NCBI RefSeq assembly: GCF_001182745.1
Contig: NZ_LN868939.1
Coordinates: forward strand, 620,001 to 684,000
Length of the DNA: 64,000 bases
Reading direction: 5' to 3'
Origin: Nocardia farcinica
GTDB taxonomy: Bacteria > Actinomycetota > Actinomycetes > Mycobacteriales > Mycobacteriaceae
The translations under genes and the position numbers were made by a program. Positions 58,620 through 64,000 of the stretch are shown here, piece by piece (positions within the stretch are counted from its first letter, which is position 1; every line of letters starts with the position of its first letter). Below the pieces are notes generated by a model that saw only the letters and a program-made list of their open reading frames with translations, searched no databases and was not told the DNA's origin.

Positions 58620-60145
58620 CACTTGTTCTCCGCTACGCAGCGCGCAGCGACCGCGGTCTCGTTCGAGGCAACAACGAAGATTCCGTGTACGCGGGCGCCC
58701 GGCTGCTCGCCCTCGCCGACGGCATGGGCGGACACGCCGCGGGCGAGGTCGCCTCGCAGTTGATGATCGCCGCGCTCGCCCATCTCGACGACGACGAACC
58801 CGGCGACGACCTGCTCGGCAAGCTCGACCGCGCCGTGCGCGAGGGCAACGCCGCCATCGCCGACCAGGTCGAGGAGGAACCCGAACTCGACGGCATGGGC
58901 ACCACGCTCACCGCCATCCTGTTCGCGGGCAAGAAGCTCGGTCTGGCCCACATCGGCGATTCCCGCGCCTATCTGCTGCGCGGCGGCGAGCTGACCCAGA
59001 TCACCCGCGACGACACCTTCGTCCAGTCGCTGGTCGACGAGGGCCGCATCACCCCCGAACAGGCGCACACCCACCCGCAACGGTCGCTGATCATGCGGGC
59101 GCTCACCGGCAACGAGATCGAGCCGACGCTGATCATGCGCGAGGCCCGCGCCGGGGACCGCTATCTGCTGTGTTCGGACGGACTCTCGGACGTGGTCAGC
59201 GACGAGACCATCGCGAACACGATGCGCGAGGGCAGCACCGACGAGTGCGCCGACCGGCTGATCGAGCTGGCGCTGCGCAGCGGCGGGCCCGACAACGTCA
59301 CCGTGGTGGTGGCCGACGTCATCGACCTGGACTACGGGCAGAGCCATCCGATCGTGGCGGGCGCGGCCTCCGGGCAGGACGACGACACGCCGCCGCCGAA
59401 CACCGCCGCGGGCCGGGCCGCCGCCATGCGCCCGCCGCGGGCCACCCCGCCGCGCCGGGCCGCCGCCGCCGAGCCGCCGCCACCGGCCAAATCGCACAAA
59501 CTGCGCTGGATCCTGCTCGCGGTCGCGCTGATCGGAGCTGTCGCGGTCGGCCTGGTGGTCGGCTACAAGATGATCCGCAACAACTACTACGTCGGTGCCG
59601 ACGACGGCCGGGTCGTGATCCTGCGCGGACTGCCGGGCTCGCTGCTGGGCTACTCGATCCACGAGGTCTACACCGTCGGCTGCGTCGACCGCGGCGGCAG
59701 CCTCACCACCCTCGCGGCGAGCGATCCGCTGCCGTCTGGGTGCAAGGAACTGCGGGTGAGCGACCTCGAGCAGACCGGCCGCGACAAGGTGGAGGCGGGC
59801 TTGCCGCCCGGTTCACTGGACAAGGCCCAGGAGCAGATGCGCGTGATCGCCCAGCAGGAGCTGCTGCCGCCCTGCCCGGCCAAGGTGGCCACGCCCGCGC
59901 CCGGGACAACACAGCCCAGCGCGGCGCCCACCGGTTCGCCCGCCGCCCCCGCGCCGGGCGAACCAGTGCCCGCGCCCGCCCCCACCGGGGAACCGGCGCC
60001 GCCCGCGGGCAATCCGCAGCCCGCGCCGCTGCCCGGTGGCGAGCCACGCGCGCCCGAGACCGGTACCGCGTCGCCGGCGGTGCCGACGACGACGCCGGCG
60101 CCGAGCCCCCAGACCGCGGGGGAGAACTGCCGGGTGACGGACTGA
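58616..60145 (+). CDS. pstP: Ser/Thr protein phosphatase PstP (PP2C)
   Basis: The 509-residue enzyme dephosphorylates PknA, PknB and their targets. The PP2C metal motifs are all present: [64 protein letters not shown] and [14 protein letters not shown] linker, one membrane helix ([23 protein letters not shown], about 298-320) and an extracellular domain ending in a Pro/Ala-rich tail follow. GTG 58616 overlaps fhaB; the stop shares one base with the rodA ATG. Confidence 0.95.
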   Translation: MTLVLRYAARSDRGLVRGNNEDSVYAGARLLALADGMGGHAAGEVASQLMIAALAHLDDDEPGDDLLGKLDRAVREGNAAIADQVEEEPELDGMGTTLTAILFAGKKLGLAHIGDSRAYLLRGGELTQITRDDTFVQSLVDEGRITPEQAHTHPQRSLIMRALTGNEIEPTLIMREARAGDRYLLCSDGLSDVVSDETIANTMREGSTDECADRLIELALRSGGPDNVTVVVADVIDLDYGQSHPIVAGAASGQDDDTPPPNTAAGRAAAMRPPRATPPRRAAAAEPPPPAKSHKLRWILLAVALIGAVAVGLVVGYKMIRNNYYVGADDGRVVILRGLPGSLLGYSIHEVYTVGCVDRGGSLTTLAASDPLPSGCKELRVSDLEQTGRDKVEAGLPPGSLDKAQEQMRVIAQQELLPPCPAKVATPAPGTTQPSAAPTGSPAAPAPGEPVPAPAPTGEPAPPAGNPQPAPLPGGEPRAPETGTASPAVPTTTPAPSPQTAGENCRVTD

Positions 60146-61623
60146 TGTCCGCGCCGGCACCGCCGTCCGCCGGGGCCTATCCGAGTCCACCCGGTGGGTT
60201 CGCACCCGCACCGCCGCCCTCGACCCGCCGCAACGTCGAGTTGCTGCTGCTCGGCTTCGCGGCGCTGCTGACGACGGTTTCGCTGTTCCTGGTCGAAGCG
60301 TCCCAGGAACAGTCGATCACCTGGGACATCGCCAAGTACGGCCTGGCCTTCCTCGGGCTGTTCGCGATCGCGCATCTGGCGGTGCGCCGCTTCGCGCCGT
60401 TCGCCGACCCGCTGCTGCTGCCGATCGTCGCGGTGCTCAACGGGCTCGGCCTGGTCCTGATCCACCGCCTCGACCTGGGCGCCGAGCAGAACGCGGTGTT
60501 CAACTCCGCACCGATCCCCTCCCCCGACGCCAACCAGCAGATCCTGTGGACCGCGCTGGGCATGGTGGTGTTCGTGGCGGTGTTGATCGTGCTGCGCGAC
60601 TACCGCACGCTGGCCCGTTACGCCTACACCCTCGGGCTGGTCGGCCTGGTCGCGCTGATGATTCCCGCGCTGCTGCCCAGCAGCCTGTCGGAGATCAACG
60701 GTGCCAAGATCTGGATCCGGCTGCCCGGGTTCAGTGTGCAGCCCGGTGAGTTCGCCAAGATCCTGCTGATCATCTTCTTCGCCTCGGTGCTGGTCGCCAA
60801 GCGCGATCTGTTCACCACCGCGGGCAAGCACATGCTGGGCATGGACTTCCCGCGGGCGCGCGATCTCGGCCCGATCCTCGCGGTGTGGGTGATCTGCATC
60901 GGCGTGCTGGTCTTCGAGAAGGACCTGGGCACCTCGCTGCTGATCTTCAGCACCGTGCTGGTGATGCTCTACATCGCCACCGAGCGGGTCGGCTGGCTGA
61001 TCATCGGCGTCAGCCTGCTCGCGGTCGGTTTCGTGTTCGCCTACCAGGCCTTCGGCCATGTGCGGGTGCGCATCGACACCTGGCTCGACCCGTTCTCCGA
61101 CTACAACAACACCGGTTATCAGATCTCGCAGTCGCTGTTCGGCCTGGCCACCGGCGGCCTGGCGGGCACCGGACTCGGTAGCGGCAGGCCCAACCAGGTG
61201 CCCTTCGCCAAAACCGACTTCATCGTCACCACCATCGGCGAGGAACTGGGTCTGATCGGCCTGACCGCGGTGCTGATCCTGTTCCTGGTGCTGGTGGTGC
61301 GCGGACTGCGCACCGCGCTGGCGGTGCGCGACAGCTTCGGCAAGCTGCTCGCGGCGGGCCTGGCCTTCACCCTGGCGATCCAGGTCTTCGTCGTCGTCGG
61401 CGGCGTCACCAAGCTGATCCCGCTGACCGGTCTCACCACGCCGTTCATGTCCTACGGCGGCTCCTCGCTGCTGTCGAACTACGCGCTGCTCGCGCTGCTG
61501 ATCAAGGTCTCCGACGCGGCTCGCGCCCCGGCGCCGGTCCGCAAGAGCGGCGCAGCGGCACCGCCGATCGCCGAGGCACCGACGGAGCTGCTGCGCCGCT
61601 CGGAGACGAGGCAACCCGAATGA
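60145..61623 (+). CDS. rodA: SEDS peptidoglycan glycosyltransferase RodA/FtsW
   Basis: This 492-residue polytopic protein with about twelve membrane helices has the SEDS signatures [73 protein letters not shown] and [22 protein letters not shown] proteins polymerise lipid II into glycan strands together with the neighbouring class B PBP. ATG 60145 overlaps the pstP stop by one base; the stop overlaps pbpA by ATGA. Confidence 0.95.
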   Translation: MSAPAPPSAGAYPSPPGGFAPAPPPSTRRNVELLLLGFAALLTTVSLFLVEASQEQSITWDIAKYGLAFLGLFAIAHLAVRRFAPFADPLLLPIVAVLNGLGLVLIHRLDLGAEQNAVFNSAPIPSPDANQQILWTALGMVVFVAVLIVLRDYRTLARYAYTLGLVGLVALMIPALLPSSLSEINGAKIWIRLPGFSVQPGEFAKILLIIFFASVLVAKRDLFTTAGKHMLGMDFPRARDLGPILAVWVICIGVLVFEKDLGTSLLIFSTVLVMLYIATERVGWLIIGVSLLAVGFVFAYQAFGHVRVRIDTWLDPFSDYNNTGYQISQSLFGLATGGLAGTGLGSGRPNQVPFAKTDFIVTTIGEELGLIGLTAVLILFLVLVVRGLRTALAVRDSFGKLLAAGLAFTLAIQVFVVVGGVTKLIPLTGLTTPFMSYGGSSLLSNYALLALLIKVSDAARAPAPVRKSGAAAPPIAEAPTELLRRSETRQPE

Positions 61624-63086
61624 ACACTCCGCTACGACGTGTCGCGGTCGCGGTGATGGTCATGGTCGTCGCGCTGCTGGCCAACGCCACCTACGTGCAG
61701 GTCTTCAAGGCCGACGACTACCGCAACGACCCGCGCAACACCCGCGTGCTGCTCGACGAGTACTCCCGCCAGCGGGGGCAGATCTCGGCGGGCGGCACCG
61801 TGCTGGCCTCCTCGGTGGAGACCGAGGACCGCTACAAGTACCTGCGCACCTACCCCACCGACCCGCAGGCCTACGCCCCGGTCACCGGGTACTACACCAT
61901 GCAGAACGGCAGCGGCGGGCTGGAGCGCTTCGAGGATCCGCTGCTCAACGGCTCGGACAGTCAGCTGTTCGGCCGCAGGCTCATCGACCTGGTGTCCGGG
62001 CGCGACCCCCGCGGCGGCAACGTGCTGACCACGTTGAACCCGGTGATGCAGCAGGTGGCCTACGAGCAGCTGACCGCCAAGGGCTACACCGGTTCGGTGG
62101 TGGCCATCGAGCCGAGCACCGGCAAGATCCTCACCATGGTGTCCACGCCCAGCTACGACCCGAACGTGCTGGCCGGCCACGACGCCGCCGAGACCACCGA
62201 GGCGCTGGAGGCGCTCAACAGCGATCCGGACAAGCCGATGCTGAACCGGGCGATCTCGCAGACCTACCCGCCGGGCTCGACGTTCAAGGTGGTCGTGACC
62301 GCGGCCGCGCTCGCCAACGGGGTCGCCACGCCGGAGGACCAGTTCACCGCCGCGCCGAACATCACCCTGCCCGGCACCGCCACCACGCTGGAGAACTACA
62401 ACGGCAGCTCGTGCGGCCCCGGCCCGACCGCGTCGCTGACCGACGCTTTCCGGTTGTCCTGCAACACCGCCTTCGTCGAACTGGGTCAGCGGGTCGGGGC
62501 GGCGGCGCTCAAGGACACCGCGGCGGCCTTCGGAGTCGGCCCGCACAACGGAATCCCGATGCCGGTCGCCGAGAGCACGGTCGGGCCGATCCCGGACAAC
62601 GCCGCGCTCGGCCAGTCCAGCATCGGTCAGCGCGACGTCGCGCTGACCCCGCTCGACAACGCCGTGATCGCGGCCACCATCGCCAACGGCGGCGTCCGCA
62701 TGGAGCCCTACCTGGTGGACCAGCGGCAGGGGCCGGACCTGAGCGAGCTGTCCAAGACCAAGCCGGTCTCGGTCGGCCAGGCCGTCAGCGCGCAGGTGGC
62801 CTCTCAGCTCACCGGCATGATGATCGCCTCGGAGGCCAACACCGCGGGCGGCAACCGCGCCGGCTACACGATCGCGTCCAAGACCGGCACCGCCGAGCAC
62901 GGCACCGATCCGCGCAACACGCCGCCGCACGCCTGGTACATCGCCTTCGCCCCGGCACAGAACCCGAAGATCGCCATCGCGGTGATCGTGGAGGACGGCG
63001 GCGACCGGGCGTTGGCGGCGACCGGCGGCTCGGTGGCCGCGCCCATCGCCCGAGCCGTGCTGGACGCCGGTCTGCAAGGGGGCTGA
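61620..63086 (+). CDS. pbpA: Penicillin-binding protein PbpA (class B transpeptidase)
   Basis: This 488-residue transpeptidase crosslinks peptidoglycan. It has an N-terminal signal-anchor ([22 protein letters not shown]), a PBP dimerisation region, and a transpeptidase domain with the three motifs S220-x-x-K223 (PPGSTFK), S280-C-N and K421-T-G. It follows rodA directly, making the usual SEDS-bPBP pair. PbpA is a phosphorylation target of PknB in mycobacteria. ATG 61620 overlaps rodA by 4 nt. Confidence 0.95.
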   Translation: MNTPLRRVAVAVMVMVVALLANATYVQVFKADDYRNDPRNTRVLLDEYSRQRGQISAGGTVLASSVETEDRYKYLRTYPTDPQAYAPVTGYYTMQNGSGGLERFEDPLLNGSDSQLFGRRLIDLVSGRDPRGGNVLTTLNPVMQQVAYEQLTAKGYTGSVVAIEPSTGKILTMVSTPSYDPNVLAGHDAAETTEALEALNSDPDKPMLNRAISQTYPPGSTFKVVVTAAALANGVATPEDQFTAAPNITLPGTATTLENYNGSSCGPGPTASLTDAFRLSCNTAFVELGQRVGAAALKDTAAAFGVGPHNGIPMPVAESTVGPIPDNAALGQSSIGQRDVALTPLDNAVIAATIANGGVRMEPYLVDQRQGPDLSELSKTKPVSVGQAVSAQVASQLTGMMIASEANTAGGNRAGYTIASKTGTAEHGTDPRNTPPHAWYIAFAPAQNPKIAIAVIVEDGGDRALAATGGSVAAPIARAVLDAGLQGG

Positions 63087-63123
63087 AGGATTTGAACGTG
63101 CGAGGAGAGGTACGGGGGCCCCG

Positions 63124-64000
63124 ATGCTGACCAACGGTGCGATGATCGCCGACCGCTACCGACTGCAACGCCTGATCGCCACCGGTGGCATGGGCCAGGT
63201 CTGGGAGGCGCTGGACACCCGGCTCAACCGCCGGGTCGCGGTCAAGGTGCTCAAGGCCGAGTTCTCCGCCGACCCGACCTTCCGGCAACGGTTCCGCACC
63301 GAGGCGCAGACCACCGCACAGCTGAACCACTCCGGTATCGCGGGCATCTACGACTACGGCGAGACCTACGACCCGAGCGCCGGGGAGACCTCCTACCTGG
63401 TGATGGAGCTGGTGCAGGGCGAGCCGCTCAACGCGGTGCTCTCCAGGCTCGGCAAGCTCTCCGTCAACCAGGGCCTGGACATGCTCGAGCAGACCGGACG
63501 GGCGCTCGAGGTCGCGCACGCGGCGGGCGTGGTGCACCGCGACGTCAAGCCGGGCAACATCCTGGTGACGCCCACCGGGCAGGTGAAGATCACCGACTTC
63601 GGCATCGCCAAGGCGGTCGACGCCAGTCCGGTCACCAAGACCGGCATGGTGATGGGCACCGCGCAGTACATCGCGCCGGAGCAGGCCGTCGGCGAGGACG
63701 CCACCGCGGCCAGCGACGTCTACTCCCTCGGCGTGGTCGGCTACGAGGCGCTGGCGGGCAAGCGGCCGTTCAGCGGCGACGGCGCGATCACGGTGGCGAT
63801 GAAGCACGTCCGCGAGACGCCGCCGCCGATGCCCGCCGACGTGCCCGCCAACGTGCGGGAACTGATCGAGATCACGATGGGCAAGGATCCGCAGCTGCGC
63901 TACGCCAGCGGCGGCGAGTTCGCCGACGCGGTGGCGGCCGTGCGGGCCGGGCACCGTCCGCCGCCCCCGATCGGCGCGGCCGCGGCCGGGCCGATCGCCG
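63124..64000 (+). CDS. pknA: Ser/Thr protein kinase PknA (partial, runs off window)
   Basis: The first 292 codons of PknA are present. ATG 63124 is followed by a Hanks-type kinase domain: glycine loop [11 protein letters not shown], Lys41 in VAVKVLK, catalytic loop HRDVKPGN, and the DFGIAKAV activation segment with [19 protein letters not shown]. Phosphorylation sites in the activation loop Thr residues are likely. PknA phosphorylates cell-wall and division proteins and acts with PknB, which would be expected next. The juxtamembrane and any extracellular part lie beyond the window. Confidence 0.95.
   Translation, partial: MLTNGAMIADRYRLQRLIATGGMGQVWEALDTRLNRRVAVKVLKAEFSADPTFRQRFRTEAQTTAQLNHSGIAGIYDYGETYDPSAGETSYLVMELVQGEPLNAVLSRLGKLSVNQGLDMLEQTGRALEVAHAAGVVHRDVKPGNILVTPTGQVKITDFGIAKAVDASPVTKTGMVMGTAQYIAPEQAVGEDATAASDVYSLGVVGYEALAGKRPFSGDGAITVAMKHVRETPPPMPADVPANVRELIEITMGKDPQLRYASGGEFADAVAAVRAGHRPPPPIGAAAAGPIA

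Overview
The window is high-GC actinobacterial DNA of the mycolic-acid group and reads as a Nocardia chromosome. The evidence is codon usage, many GTG starts, many promoters whose -10 box lies 6-8 nt before the start codon (leaderless genes), a PE/PPE/EspG trio, a two-domain LysX, a Culp6-like cutinase, and gene order matching the Mycobacterium tuberculosis Rv3835-Rv3859c and Rv0014c-Rv0020c regions as I remember them. Genus is inferred from content; no species call is made.

Layout. 0.1-4.1 kb: a septum-formation-type membrane protein, a small zincin metallopeptidase, then an orphan PE-PPE-EspG cluster with no ESX secretion genes beside it. 4.1-6.3 kb (minus strand): histidine phosphatase and prephenate dehydratase (pheA), plus a hypothetical gene. 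6.3-10.6 kb is an iron block: a 19-bp iron box over the promoter of a DUF2470 protein, a CPBP protease, an LCP cell-wall ligase, a ferritin paralogue that has lost two ferroxidase ligands, and bfrB. 10.6-14.1 kb (minus): an 18-codon peptide ORF, DUF5926, glycerophosphodiesterase, DUF4328 membrane protein and rhodanese. A DnaA-box cluster sits at 14.2 kb. 14.5-20 kb: sodA with its conserved partner, a methyltransferase, a divergent SDR/TetR pair, and a GDT1-family Mn exporter preceded by a yybP-ykoY Mn riboswitch.

20.4-24.2 kb (minus): htpG and a RecB/RNase H-like nuclease. 24.4-27.7 kb: a copper block (YcnI, CopC, CopD). 27.7-30.2 kb: a leaderless methyltransferase with a possible Zur operator, an SRPBCC protein, DUF5313, an S4 protein and rraA. 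30.3-33.7 kb: lysX. 33.8-34.8 kb: two tandem, recently duplicated one-TM proteins with PYG-repeat tails, of unknown function. 34.9-37 kb: a histidine phosphatase, a small secreted protein and a cutinase. 37.2-43.4 kb (minus): gltB-gltD glutamate synthase.

44.3-52.5 kb: a DUF4407 membrane/coiled-coil protein, a patch of decayed ~115-bp repeats, and a MoxR-type operon (membrane protein, DUF4129/DUF4350-like, MoxR ATPase, DUF58) beside divergent RDD and SpoIIM genes. 52.5-53.2 kb is an unusually AT-rich intergenic stretch. 53.2-56.1 kb: an MMPL transporter with a divergent TetR. 56.2 kb: tRNA-Leu(CAG). 56.6-64 kb: the polar-growth signalling operon fhaA-fhaB-pstP-rodA-pbpA-pknA, with pknA cut by the window end. 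Genes in that operon overlap by 1-4 nt or are closely spaced, linking Ser/Thr phosphorylation, FHA adaptors and peptidoglycan synthesis.

The least explained elements are the orphan PE/PPE/EspG set, the degenerate ferritin beside bfrB, the PYG-tail paralogue pair, the DnaA-box cluster and the 18-residue peptide.
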